64,000 bases of DNA from Teratosphaeria epicoccoides (lineage: Eukaryota; Ascomycota; Dothideomycetes; Mycosphaerellales; Teratosphaeriaceae), in contig JADDMT010000077.1 of the NCBI GenBank assembly GCA_021401465.1, positions 1 through 64,000 of the forward strand, in the 5' to 3' direction. Positions 30,310 to 42,699 of the stretch are shown here, one piece after another (within the stretch, counting starts at the first letter, position 1; each line of letters opens with the position of its first letter). The notes below the pieces were generated by a model, which saw nothing but the letters and a program-made list of their open reading frames with translations, did not search any database and was not told the origin of the DNA. Position numbers and translations under genes: made by a program.

Positions 30310-33300
30310 GTCAAGAATTCTGCTCTAGAACCCTTATCTTCCTACAAATCGACCTTCTTAAGCCCTGCTTACGCCTCCTCCGCTCTTCAAATTCATGGAT
30401 AGCTTCTAGGGCGTTCTTGTAGTCTTTAGCCGGAACCTATTATGTGTACTTAGGTAGGTATCCTTTCTACTTTACTAGATAGTACGTTGCGCCCTTACGC
30501 CGCATACTGTCCTTAATACCCTTAACTTCCTACTCTTCGTTCTCTTCTACTACTAGCATCAGGTCCGCGGGCTCTTCGCCCTCGCGCTATACCTATAGTT
30601 TAAGTAGAGATATGTAGAAGACGTTATGCACATAATACGACAATAGCAACGATAGCTAGTACGCCTGCGAGCCTATTATGTCGCGTATCTAGAAGGGTCC
30701 GACAAACCTTAGCGTCATCTTCTTGCTTAGAAGTTTCAGCTTAAGATTCTTCATTAACAGTAATACCTTTGTACTAACTACGTACTACATCAGTTTAGCA
30801 CAGGCGTTATTATGTTTAATCTAGGATTCTGAGGCCTTTTTCTAGTGTTCTATTAGCACTGAATGTACCTCGCGCATACGCCGCGCTAATTCCGTAGCGG
30901 CTAGCACCCTCTCCTTAGAAGACTTGTCCTGAGGCGGTTCTAGGTGTATTTCTAGATCAAAGCCATAAAGAATCTGAAATGGCGACATGCGCATAGTAGC
31001 ATGCACGCTGTTATTAACTGCAAATTCCGCCATAGGAATTATGTCAGCCTAGGCATCCTGGTTCTTAGCGTAGTAGCACTAAAGGTACTACTTAAGAGTC
31101 TAGTTCATACGTTTAGTCTGACTATTAGTCTGTAGATAGAATGCTGTACTTAGGCGGTGCTTAACACGCGCCTTAAACACAAATTCTTGCTAGTATTTAC
31201 TAGTAAAGACAGAACCTCGATCTAATAGGATACTTCAGGGGACACTAAAGCGCCATATAACTTCGTCGCGAAGTAGTTGCGCAAGCTCGCCGCTTGTGCA
31301 CTTTTTCATACATAGGATGAAGACATTTATCTTCGAGTATTAGTCGACTACTATAAGGACAGTATCAACTATATCGCCTTTCTACTTTGCTAGTAGCAGA
31401 TTAGTAATGAAATCTATAGTCAAGTCTTGCTATAGTCTCTCTAGTAGTAGGAGCGCCTAAGCATCGCCATAGGGGCGATAGCGCCGAGATTTGCTAATCT
31501 GGCACATCTAGCAGGATTTGACATAGTTAGAGACATCCTGTTCTAGCGTAGGCTACTAGTATTTGCGTCCGAGAAGTACGTTCGTCTTCTCTGCGCCAAA
31601 ATGGCCTGCGAGTTTATCGTCATGATGAATACAGAGGAGCTGCGAACAGAGTACGTAGTTAGCGGGTACGTAGAGCCTATTGTCAAAGTACTACAAGTCG
31701 CCTGACTTAGTCTAGTACTTCGGGCTACCTGTAGTGTCCTAGAGGGCTATACCCTTATTAATTAACTCCGGTTCTCGCTCTTACAACTGCTGAATAAGTC
31801 TCGAGACTTCTTTAAAGGGTTCTTTAGACATCGCATGCTTACTACATGTAAGCTAGTTAACTACCGCACGGATCGAGCTAGACATAGTCGCTACAACTGC
31901 CAGATAGGAGGGTTCGTTACTAGCAGAGGCCATGAGGCCCTATTAGACCCGCAGTCGACCTACAAGAGGAGCTAACGACAGATCGCCGCCCTAAACTATA
32001 AGCTTCGTTTGCAGCGTAGGGAGAAGCTATTAGTTACCCTCCTCCCTAGTGTCGTAGTCCGGTCGTCGCGAAGGACTGTCTGCTAGATTTGTCTTTCTAG
32101 AACGATGCTAGATAACGAAGTCAAAGCTAGCGAGGAAAGTTGCCTACCTTGCTTGCCGACTACTTAGCTGCTTCATGCCCATGAAGCCGCGAAGGTTATT
32201 ATAGTTAGTAAGCACCTTAATAGGGTACGCTACGCCTTCGAGGTAGTGTTAGTACTCCTTGAAGCTGTCAACAATAGCTAAAAGCTCTTGATTGTAAGTC
32301 TTATAGTTAAGCTTAGCGCCCTGCATCTTCCGCGACTAGAAGGTAATCAGGTACTATTACGCACTGCCTTCGTGCGACTAGAGCTGCGATATAATTGCGG
32401 CTATTACGAATTTTGAAGCATTAGTCTCTATCCGGATCTTCGTAGTAGGGTCAAAGTGCCGAAGTATAGGCGTAGTTTAAAAAGCTACTTTAAGTTTAGA
32501 GAAGGCCTTGCTCTAAGCCTCCCCCTAAGGCACTTTCCCTGGCTTTTTTCCTCGAACCGCGCCCTTTGCGAGGGCCGTGAGGGGAGCCACGATCTTCGAG
32601 TAAGATCGTATGAATCTGTAATAGAAGTTAGTAAATCCTAGGAACACCTACACTTCTTAGAGGGTAGTCGGCTACAGCTACTCTGCAATTGCGGACACCC
32701 TTTAGTCATCTATGATAACTCCTTCTATAGAGACGATGTATCCGAGAAACTTAATCCTATCTGTTAGGAATGAGCACTTCTTTAGGTTCGCGTACAGAGC
32801 GAACTTGCGGAGCTGTTCGAGCACTATCCTTAGATGCTAATTATGCTCCTCCTTCGAGTTAGAGTAGACTAGTATATCGTCTAAATATACTACGTAGTAG
32901 GTGTTAACAAGGCCGGCTAGGGCCTAGTTAATATACGCTTAGAACGTTGCTAGTACGTTAGTCAAGCTAAATGGCATCACTGTATACTCGAAGTGTCTAT
33001 ACTACGTTCAGAATATAGTCTTCTACTTGTCGCCCTTTCGGATTAGTATCCGATAGTAGGCGTCCTTCAAGTCGATAAACAAGAAGATAGCGGCGCGACT
33101 AAGGCAGTCAAGCGTCTCGCTAATAAGTAGTAAGGGGCAGCGGTTCTTCTAGGTTACCGCGTTAAGGCTCCTATAGTTAACGTATAGGCGGAGCGTGTTA
33201 TCCTTCTTTAGGACGAACATAACTAACGCTCCTGCCTCGCTGTCGCTTCGTCGGATCCACGCGTTTCTTTGCGCCTTATAGAGGTAGTCTCGAAGTGTTT

Positions 33301-34060
33301 CGAGCTGCGATTCCGACATAGGGTATAGAGGTCAATGCAGAGGATTATAACCCTCCTTAAGGTTAATCGCATGTTCCGCGTCTAGGGCCCGGGCATAGGC
33401 CGGAGCCTCTACGTCGAAAATATCGGCGTATTCCTCTAACTCAGGCAGAAGGGTAACGTCCTCCTTGACATTCTGTATGCGGACTGCATACACGCATTAG
33501 ACCTTCTTCATGTCCTTGTAGAAGCTGTGTACGTCACGTATCCGCACTGCAGGAACTTCGCCTATAGAGCTATAGAACTAGTTGTTAGTAGCTCTATTAA
33601 CAACGACTCCCTGCTTGTAGTGCTAAGGGCGGCCGAGTAGGAGCTCCTTATTAGGAACGTCTTCGGCATAGAAGACTTCGTTAGTCTCACGCACTTCTCC
33701 TAAGGAGTCCGCGAGTTAGAGGCGCACGTTGTACGCGCCTTAAGCTGCTGCGCCTTCGCCCTAAAAGGACTTCATAGTAGGCAGCAGGGCTCCTAGGATC
33801 GGCTTTAAACCGAGCCGTACGATTACCCTCTAGGGTATCACGTTAACCTCCGCAAGGTCATCTAACATATAGTCTACTAGCTCAAGCGAGCCATTAACTT
33901 GGACCGCACTAGATAGGCGCCAGTTAGGCCATAAGTCTACACTATTAGTAACAGACAGCTTAGATACCCGCGGTAGCCATTCGGTTGTCTTAGGCTTGTC
34001 CTTCTTTCGCCTCCCCTCTAGGGAGGTTTTAGACACCTTGCTTACCTTCTTCCTATTACT
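30310..34060 (-). pseudogene. chromovirus A pol: protease, RT, RNase H, integrase, chromodomain
   Basis: Minus-strand order from the right: a retroviral-type protease (LELVDYMLDDLAEVN near 33850), RT with a YLDD-type motif near 32880-32900, RNase H near 32100-32500, integrase (the intact patch 31033-30842 reads MAEFAVNNSVHATMRMSPFQ, a typical end of the integrase core), and a chromodomain near 30390-30560 (TYYLVK, then KGYL). Frames are kept but carry many TAG codons from CAG or TGG. Copy A is inactive but intact in structure, and it matches copy B (45690-49420) throughout. Confidence 0.88.
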
Positions 34061-35260
34061 TCGTTTAGGACAGTAAGCTACCTAGTAGTCCCTTGCTCTA
34101 CAGATGTAGCAGCTACTTAGAGGCTTCTCGCTACTGTCTTTTAGCTTAGAGGGCTTACTCCTCTAGAATGAACTACCGCGTTAGACGTAGCCCCTAGGGC
34201 GCTTATAATAGCGGCCCTTTAGTAGGTCCTCAGGACTTAGACGCTTATTGTCCTTACCGCCTGATTTTCCATTTCGCTTCAAGGTGATTTCCATATGTGT
34301 CGCAAGGGACACGAGGTCTTACTAAGTTGTCAGAAGTTCATGAAAAGTCATGATTATGTTCTGAAGATTGTCATTAAGTTTAATGAGCAAGTGCCGCACG
34401 CGTTACGTCTTAGTATAGGGTAGCATCTGTCCCTCGAGCGTGGCAAGATAGGTAGCGAAGCTAGAGGTTGTTTGTCCCTTCCCCTGCTTAGCCCTCTCGT
34501 ACTTAACAGACATAGTAAGGGCGTAATTCCCTAGATCCTCGACCTAGTTAACATAGAACTAGCGAAAGTCCGCCTATGTATACGTTCTGTCATAGACCCG
34601 CATAAGGTTATACCGCTCATGCTAATTGTTACGAGGTTCCTTATCCTCTTCGAGCTACATTATACTAAAGGCGACTTGTTTGCCCTCTATGGAATATCCA
34701 TGTAGGTTGAGCATGAAAACTGCCTTACATGCTTACAAGAAAGTTCGAGCCTCCTTCAAGGTGTCTCCCTTAAACGGCTTCAGGTTGCGTGCGTTACGAC
34801 TGCCTCCTAGTTAGCCTACTATGGCCCCGAATTCAGGCACTAGGTTCGCAGGCACACGCGGAGGGTCTACGCCTCCTAGTAAGTTGTCTTCGCGGGTCCC
34901 TAGCGTAAAATCTCGCTAGATTTCTTCGTCTGCTAGTTTATTAGTACCGCTTATGGCGACGTCTTCGTCGTCCTCGCCATTGTCGCTACTAGGAGCAGTG
35001 CGGCTCTAGCTCTAGTTCGCAAGGCAGTTCGCAACCTAATCGACAATCATGGCTACGAGGGCTAGGTCGATAGTTAGGGTTAGCTGCGGTCCCTATGCGG
35101 GGGGTCTATTACCTTGTCCGCCGCGTAATTAGCCTCTAGCGGAACTGTCGCTCGATGCAGTGTCACTCGCAGGGGGTACTTCTGTAGGCTAGTTACTTAG
35201 GCTAGCTTCGCTATCGCAGGCGCTTAGGATGGCGCTTGCTACGCGTTAGTTGCAAGTTCG
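34061..35260 (-). pseudogene. chromovirus A gag
   Basis: This follows the 5' LTR at 35325. It reads a Gag core (LKPFKGDTLKEARTFL, then FMLNLHGYSIEGKQVAFSIM) near 34590-34800 and one zinc knuckle of CCHC type (CYICRARDY, then YCPKR) near 34085-34130; the His position reads Tyr, which fits a C-to-T change. The likely start is near 35250, upstream of the in-frame Met at 35050. It continues without a visible break into the protease region. Confidence 0.75.
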
Positions 35261-35324
35261 TAGTACTCTAGATATATCGTAGTATTCTCTGCTAGACTGT
35301 AAAGCAGGGGGGAGAAAGCAGAAC

Positions 35325-35684
35325 TAATATAGATGTATATGCTATATGATATGAAAATATCTCGTAGTGTGACAGAGTAATCCGACCTTTTAGTAGGTAC
35401 AAGACAGCGCTGCTTTCTGCTTATCGCAGAGGTGGCGCTAAGGGTGCTTATAACCCCTGACGCTCCTTAATTAGGGAAAGCATGTCTGAGCCTAACCCCG
35501 TAGGGGTACCGTAGGGTCAGCGACGTAGGGGCGTCCTACGTCGACAACTAATCCTACTTAGACGACATACAAGCTAACGTATGTACGAAGGACCCCCTTA
35601 CTATATGTAGTAGGGTCACTATATGCTAAGGGCGGGCATTAGAACCTATGCGGTTCTAATGGCCCCCTAGTATTAACCGTATCA
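35325..35684 (-). repeat. chromovirus A 5' LTR (360 bp)
   Basis: The LTR upstream of gag on the minus strand. It is followed on the plus-strand right side by the target duplication GGTAT. Confidence 0.95.
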
Positions 35685-35899
35685 GGTATCCTGCTTAGTT
35701 CTTATTACTAAGCTAGTCTCCTGCGCTGTTGTTATTGTCTGCTAATGTTTCACCTCCTAAGCAGTTACTACTTACTAGATGTAGCCGCAACTGTTAAGTG
35801 AAGTGTACGTGCTTTAGTACTACTATTAACTTAGTCATTCTATTAGCTAGTATCTTAGCTGTTAGCATCTATTCTACATGTAAATCTCCGGTTTAATAC

Positions 35900-38800
35900 C
35901 TCTCTTGTAGCTAACATTACTAAATATCTACATGCTGTATCTTCGTATCTAGACGATACCTAGACTACTAAATAAAGCGAAGAGTCTACTTGTTATCGTA
36001 GTAGAGTTTTAGGACTTCGGGCAGTTTAATATTAAGCTTTTTAAGCATGCGCTTCTACTACATCATCTCTAACCTAGCATGACTCAGACTATACAGCTTA
36101 GCCTTAGTGCTTAACTTCGTGACTATAGTCTGCTTAACTGCCTTCTAATCTACAGGCCTACTAAACAGCATGTACACAAAACCTTTACTAGACTTCTAGG
36201 TCTTATTATTATTAGCAAATAAGGCGTCCGACGTACTATAAAACTCCTGTAGCACTACGTCTAGTCTATAGGTTATCCCTAGGTGCTTTGTTAATAGAAG
36301 GTAGCGGATAAGATAGTTAGCAGCTTTGATGTGTTAGCGAGACAGGTTCTTAAGATAACGCGAGAGTAGCGAGGTTACGAATGTAATATCTAGGCGAGTC
36401 TATATAGTAGCGAAGTTAATGCTTCCGACTTTAGATCTAAACTCGCTAATTAGATAAGGAGTTATAGTCTCATTACTCGTAGTAGTAAAGTCGAGTAAGA
36501 GAGGCGTTTTAGGACCTAGGCTATTAATAGGACAGTTGATCTAGTAGCGAGCTCCGATCTTCTTGACGTATAAGGTCTAGGTAAGAGACAACGTCTAGGC
36601 GGCTATACTTCTGCTAACTTTGATGCCACAGAAGTATGCTAGTTCCCCTAGGTTACGCATCTCATAGATCCTCATCAAACCTTCCTTAAGTTTCTACGCT
36701 AAGTCTCGGTCTTCTAGTAGGAAGATAATACTAATATCATCTACAAAGAAGAACACTAGAATTTTGCCTACCCCCTAGATACACGACTTAACTTCTCTTA
36801 ATCTAAGATCATCTAGAGTTCCCTTTAGCAGGTCATACTACAGCTTTAGCAACTCCTTGAATCTGTACAATGCCTTTTCGTACTTTAACACTTTTCCTGC
36901 GTACTCTAGTAGGTGCTTAAAGCTGTCTAGTATTTGCAAGTACTTTAGTTTTAGCAATAGTAAGTTCAGAAAGGCATTTACTACATCGAGTTACAGTGTC
37001 TGAAGATTGAAGTACCTAATAAGAGCTATCATTAGCCTGAAGAGTTTTGAGCTAAGAGTCGCTACGTAGGTATTAAGTTCGGTCTGTTAGAGGTCGCCTC
37101 TTCCGCAGAGTCAGCCTTTATGCTTAACTAGGACACTAAGATTATCGCCCTTATAGCCCTAGACCTATGTTATAGGTAATGACTTACCCTTAGCTTCTTC
37201 TTTAGGGACAGCATAGTACGTTCTTGTTAACAGTCCTTTGTTGAATTTAACATGTGCCGCTTGTTTAAACTCTTTGCTATACGGATGAGTTGCTAGCTCT
37301 TTCTATCGCTTAGGTAGTAGTAGCAGTAATCGAATATACATAGGATAGTCTGGATTCTTGTAGATAATATTGTCAACAATTACTTGCTCTAGGATTACTA
37401 CACACGCGATCTTCGTCCTTTTATTATCATGCGGAAAGAGAAAGTCCTCGTCTAGACTAGCTTCTACTACAATTCTCTTCTGTCCTGATAGCGTACCTGT
37501 CAGAGGGCTATGCTCTAGATCAAGCGTAGGAAAGATGTTTTCAAAGAAGTGTTAGCTTAGTTCCTGCTTACCTAGCAGAAAACTCCGCGTAATCTCATAC
37601 TTAAACTCCGGTTCTAGATGATATAGTTGATTATACTTAAACTCTGGTTCTAGATGATGCGGATGATTAACATTATCTATTAGAGAGTCCTAAGAGTCTA
37701 CCCCCTTAGCTAGTTGCATGTCCCTGCGGACAGCTGACGTCTTAAAGATCAAGTCATTAAACTGCGATTTAAACGCTCCTTGCAGGTCCTGTAGATCTAC
37801 TACTACATTAATGCCTGAGTCGATAACTGCTACAAGGTCGATATCACGCTTAGAGTACCTCCTAGACTCATTGAAGATCACATCTCTAGTCCGGATTATT
37901 ACTCCCTTCGACAGGATCTAGATGTGATAGATGTTATGACCCTTAAAGCCAACTAAATACCTAATGTGCGTACGAGCCTATAGTTTCACTCTCTTTAGTA
38001 GGTTACTGTCGCGAGTCTTGTAAGCGTACGCTCTTGCCCTAACTACAAACATATAGGTAATACTAGGCTTTTTGCTACAACATGCTTTAAATAGAGTCTT
38101 GTAGCTAATTAATAGAGTTAGTGACCGATTAAGGATGTACGTAGCTGCTACGACTAACTCTAGCCAGAGATTTTCAGGCAAATTTCTATTAACTGCTAGA
38201 GACCTTGCTAGCTAAATTACTGATCGACTACCTCTCTCTACAGGATCCTACTCTAGAGTGTATGCTACTATCTGTTTCTATAGCACGTTATCTGATCAAA
38301 GAACAGATCTAAAGACAAGACCTAGGTAATAGTCATTGTTAGTAGTTAGAACATACATTTCCTGACTAAAATTCTTGACAAACTGCTGTAGTTCCTAATA
38401 GCAGGCGAGAAGGTCTCCCTATCCGTAGGATACTATTGTCTAGACAAAGTGCAACTTAGTGTTAGCATTATAGGCATGCACTATGTACTTGTGACTATTA
38501 AACGTTAAGTCAAACTCCATAATGTCTATTATGACATTACTAAGTAGTAATAAGAGTCTCGTCTAGAATTGCTGTCTTCTTAAGATAACTCGCTTGCTTT
38601 TAGACAGTACGCAAGTTTCGTACTCGTTAGTTAACAGAGCAGGCGTATCTCTAGCGAAACTCACGCTAGTAACCGCCTTTAGTATGTAGTCGATCCTGTC
38701 TTTAGAGATGTAGCTAAGCACCCTGTAGGTAAGTGCTAGTAACATCTTCCTGTTTCGTAGTAGCTGCTAGCTAGACTACACTGCAAAGGCCTTCTTGTAG

Positions 38801-40470
38801 CTGTCGACTTCCTATTACTAAAGGGCGTCTGCTACTAACATTAGTAAGCTATCTTCTCGTGATAGCCATTATGTGATATTCGGCGAAGATGTGTCTACCT
38901 CTCGTTATATTAGCTTAATCCACGACAATCTCTAATCCTTTACTACTATTACAACTAGGTTGTCATGCTTATCTAGCTACTAACTAGCTTAGCGGTTATA
39001 GAATAGTCTGTAGTCTTTAAACATTACCTCTTCTAAGATGATATTAACGTAGAAGCTAGGGACAAGTAGCATATCTCTTAGTCTTAACTTAATAGGCTCG
39101 CTACCCTAACCTCTGATGTCTACTGTCAGGTTTCCCTGAACTACTAGCTTGTTAATTGACTTTCTAGACCTAATAGTCATCTCTAAAGGATATCTTGTAG
39201 GCATGAACATCCTAATGTATAGACTGTTAATAATATGCACATTTAACCCGCTATCTAGAAGCATAGTAATTGCCGCACTACTCCTACTCTAGGTAGCAAA
39301 CACTAAGTGCCTAGTTGTGTGTACTGTAGTAGTAATAGCGACATTAACTAATTGTCTGATTGACTTTTTTGCTCCTAAGATGTTACTACTATAGGTCTTC
39401 TTCTAGATCTTAATAGCTTCAGGGTCTCCGAACTTCTAAGCTTAGGTCATGTACTTATTACGATTATTTCTAAGGATCTGCTAATAGTACTAGAATGCTT
39501 AGCGATCTTCGCCTGACATCTCGTCTAGTACTAGCCTAATCTTGTGATTAATAGTTAGGTAGCTCTATAATCTGACGTAGGCCTTGTCTGTAGTCTTCCC
39601 TGTCTAATTTGAGCACGTTTTCTGACGTCGTGGCTATTCTAGTCGTAGGTTGACTAAAGTTCCTACTACTAGATCATCTACTAAAGACGCACTCTATGCA
39701 GGTAGAGCTATACTACTAAAGGTAGCATAAGCCTAGGACCTAGTAACTTGAAGATTTGCTAGTCTACACCTAATAAAGTTCCTGTAGAAATTAACTGCAG
39801 ATGATAGATTAGCCTAAGTAGCTGCTATCTAGCTAGTAGTTAGATTAATCGTGGACTTGAAGGCTCTACAGAAGTCCTTAACAACTACATGCTAGAGTTC
39901 GTAATTATAGCGGATAAGCTTTACCTTATAGTCAAGCTATTCTATAAACTAGTTCTTAATCATCTTAACTTGTCTGCTACTCCTAAGAGTCAAGTTCTTA
40001 TTAGTAAGCATCTAGCAATAGTTCTTATTAGTTAGAGAGAGGTTTGTCATAATGAAGTCCTACTACAGAGCTAGTGTTATTTAGTTAGTATTTAGTTCTA
40101 TTAAATACATATTTAGGATTGTTTTGTCAAGATACATCTTGAATATCGTTCTGTAGTTAGTAAGTCGTTCGTATTGTTTAGTCGCATATAAGAAGTTAGT
40201 CTTAGCTTTAGTCTACAGTTCTTTTGCATTCTTGTAGTTATAACGTTCTTCTTAGGTAGCATTTATTAGAGGAAAGTTTAGACAAGCTATTATGACTAGA
40301 GGTACTAGCTTAGCCTCTCTTATAACCCCTAGCTTGTTAGTAAAGTACTGCTAGATCTCAAGATTAATAGCCTTAGCCTTAGCTTTATTATGCTACTTGT
40401 TATACTTAGTAAAATCGAACAGGATCTTGTCTTTTAGCATAGTGCTAAGAGCTGTAGCTAATAAGTTCAT
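35900..40470 (-). pseudogene. Copia gag-pol
   Basis: Starts with ATG at 40470 (MNLLATALSTMLKDKILFDF) and runs left. The Gag region covers about 40470-39600. Integrase covers about 38900-38000, with YILNRSLT and the PENLWLE motif in the open patch 38181-37978. The reverse transcriptase covers about 37600-36200, with the catalytic FFVDDISIIF near 36735-36760 (YVDD in most relatives), and a probable RNase H end follows near 36000. The order integrase before RT is the Copia order. Stops are nearly all TAG. The element gives no active protein. Confidence 0.82.
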
Positions 40471-40622
40471 GTCGAATTTCTCTATTACAGATAAGTAGCA
40501 TAGGATGCAAATTTAAATTGCAAGTAATATTTAGTTTGTAAACAATGCATTCTTATAATTAAGTAGTCTCTAAGGATTGTTAAAATCTAAGAGTCTACAG
40601 AATCGCGACCTAGGCTCATAAC

Positions 40623-40814
40623 TATTAAATAGGTATATTGCTGTTTTGTAGTGTTTCGAATGCATGGTATTTTCAGATAAGTGCTATTACTCCTATCTAT
40701 AATTTTCTGTAGAGGCTTGTAGTTACTACATATACTACTATAGTGTTCTTATAATATAGCCTTGTCTTACATTAGACACCTTACCTTGTAACTAGTAGGA
40801 CTTACTAAACAACA
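40623..40814 (-). repeat. Copia 5' LTR (192 bp)
   Basis: Reads TGTTGTTTAG...TTTAATA on the coding strand, then GTTATGAGCC, which may be the tRNA primer site. The right flank TATCC is the target duplication. Confidence 0.9.
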
Positions 40815-40819
40815 TATCC

Positions 40820-41390
40820 CTATACTCTTTTAGTGCTATTATGTATAGTAGGAAGTTAGCATTAGGCTTAACAGCTAACATAGCATGTACTAGTAGCAGA
40901 TTATGTAGTGTAGTTTAATAGAGTGTAGGTTTTAGTTACAAAGTTCAGAGAGATGTAGGGGTCCTGCAGGTAGTCCTGCGTCACGTGATAGTGTGTTCAG
41001 GTAGCGTGACAGTACCCCCCCCTTCAAACCAAGGAGCTCTAGCGACGATGTTGTCCTCATTAATCAATCTACTGCCTATGTCTGTAGCAATTAGACACGC
41101 TCTTGTATTAGCAATGTAAGATCTATCTCCAAATCTATTTGAATCTATCTCAAAAAGTCCATGTTAGTTGTCAGGGTCGAGGGGTAGCAGGTGCAGTGTA
41201 GTGCAAAGCAAAGTGAACGTGTAAGGGCGCTAGTGTCGACGCCAGTTAAGCGGGTTATGATGAGTGAAAGGTAGTTAATCAAAAATCCATGCGCCGCTTC
41301 CCCGCGTGCGCCGCTTCCCCGCGGTTTACGTTAACTCTAAAGCCTTGAAGGTTAGTGTCGTTTATTACACTGTGTTGTATAGACCGACGT
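40820..41390. other. non-coding stretch with a 17-bp tandem repeat
   Basis: No gene is seen. Two copies of GCGCCGCTTCCCCGCG(T/G) lie at 41291-41307 and 41308-41324. A C-run of 8-9 bp near 41014 and a TGTCACGC-type start on the minus strand at 41011 could be the edge of another decayed LTR; no partner was found. Confidence 0.4.
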
Positions 41391-41399
41391 TTTCTAGCG

Positions 41400-42694
41400 T
41401 TTAGTAAGAAGACTTTCAGTGTACTATGCATGGTCTAGAGGATATAGAACCCGACAATTCCTGCTATACGACTCGTGAGGGCCTCTACATAGTATACACT
41501 TTAGTACTAGAGCCTTAGTGTTACATTCCGTGTAGTAGTAGCCATGCTACGCGCATTTAGCACATGTCTGTAGTTTGTTGCATGTGTATGCTATATGTCC
41601 TATCTCCTGACAGTAGTAGCACTAGAGCGGTCATTAGCGAGGTTCGAATACACGGGTGTAGGCTGACTCTCCCGCAACATAGAAGTACTAGTCCTGTAGG
41701 AGGCTGCTACGTCATTAGCCTTTGCTAGGTATACTACTATTAATCTATATGCCTTGCCTAAGTCCTTCTGGCTAAGCCATACAATTTTCGTAATCTTGAC
41801 CTCATTCTCCTTCTCAAGCATCTTAACAACACCTGGCTGTAGGTCTCCTGTCTCTGTAATCACACCTGTACGGTTCACGTTGTCAACTTTGACCGGATAG
41901 AGCTAGTCCCGTAGTACCCTGGTTCTAGGTATAGCAGACGTAGTCTTCTGTAGGGCTTCCTTAACCTGTAGCAGTTCTGTCTCATTCCTGCATGTGACTC
42001 GGATGCGATTAGTGTTCCGCGGGTCTTTTGTGACTACTACGTAGCGCTACTGTTCCTATCCTTCCGCTGCTCGCATTTCCTTCTCTACCCCTTCGCGGAC
42101 TACTCCTAGGTAGGTCTTTGTCCTCTCTGCCTCCTCGACTCTCGATATGTCTACAGTATAGTAGAGAGAGTTAGTTGTAGCTAACAGTGTTGTACTTATA
42201 GTCAGGCTACGCAGGTTGCTAGGCTAGCTTGTAGGTAGTGTACATGCTACCTCGGCATACAAGGGGCTCGCACTTGTAGGTAGAACAGGATTAGCTAACT
42301 GTTACTATAGGGCTACAGCCACATGTTCCTGTATAAGAACGGTAAGCTGCTCGATTGTTGGCATCTTAGCTACCTGTTCCTCTAGTAGCTTCAGCTAGTC
42401 CTCTATCTGTTTTGTACGCTCCTCTGCTAGCTTTATTTGCTTATCTATAGACATGACGTAGTTTAGCACCTAGAGCATTATCTGCGACGTATTATCTCCC
42501 GTTGTGCTTGTTGCTTGAGGTGCCCGTTTCTTTAGGCGTAGGCTAGTATTATTCCCGTCTTCTAGCAGCTCCGCTACACTCCTGTTTTAATTGTCTTCAT
42601 TAGTAACTAAGGGTCCCTAGTGTAGTCTGTAGTAGTTGACGGATCCTCGAGCTACCGCCCTCCTAGGGCGGGGTTCTACTATAGCCTCCGCCAT
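41400..42694 (-). pseudogene. LINE ORF1 (Gag-like protein of a Tad1-like element)
   Basis: From ATG at 42694 (MAEAIVEPRPRRAVARG) one frame runs 365 codons to 41600. It shows a coiled coil (KQIKLAEERTKQIED, then LKLLEEQVAKMPTIEQL), then a domain seen in non-LTR Gag proteins (TNRIRVTCRNETELLQVKE; VKITKIVWLSQKDLGKAY). A one-base shift at about 41600 leads into zinc knuckles: CAKCA*HGYYYTEC, in which the His of CCHC reads Tyr, and CILCRGPHESYSRNC. Such proteins package LINE RNA. The endonuclease-RT ORF2 that should follow is not found before the Copia element at 40819. Only TAG-type damage and the one shift are seen. Confidence 0.75.
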
Positions 42695-42699
42695 TCCGG

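Larger units (their letters stand above)
27516..35684 (-). mobile_element. Ty3/Gypsy chromovirus copy A, full length (8169 bp)
   Basis: 360-bp LTRs at 27516-27875 and 35325-35684 and a perfect 5-bp target duplication GGTAT (27511-27515, 35685-35689). gag-pol runs on the minus strand. LTRs read TGATAC...TATTA on the coding strand, and a purine tract (AGGAGGAGGGG, as in copy B) abuts the 3' LTR. No standard TGG-type tRNA primer site is obvious after the 5' LTR (GTTCTGCTTTCTC follows). Copy A lies inside the 3' part of the Copia element, so it inserted later. All genes are RIP-damaged. Confidence 0.95.
25748..40814 (-). mobile_element. Ty1/Copia retrotransposon with a nested chromovirus
   Basis: Two 192-bp LTRs (25748-25939 and 40623-40814) in the same orientation bound minus-strand Copia genes. 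The flanks carry a 5-bp target duplication with one transition: CATCC at 25743-25747 and TATCC at 40815-40819. On the coding strand the LTR starts TGTTG and ends TAATA, which would be the inverted repeat CAACA before two C-to-T changes. A purine tract (AAGGGGGTG) precedes the 3' LTR at 25940-25948. Without the nested chromovirus and its duplicated 5 bp the element is about 6.9 kb, long for a fungal Copia because of an extra 3' frame (25968-27086). Confidence 0.9.
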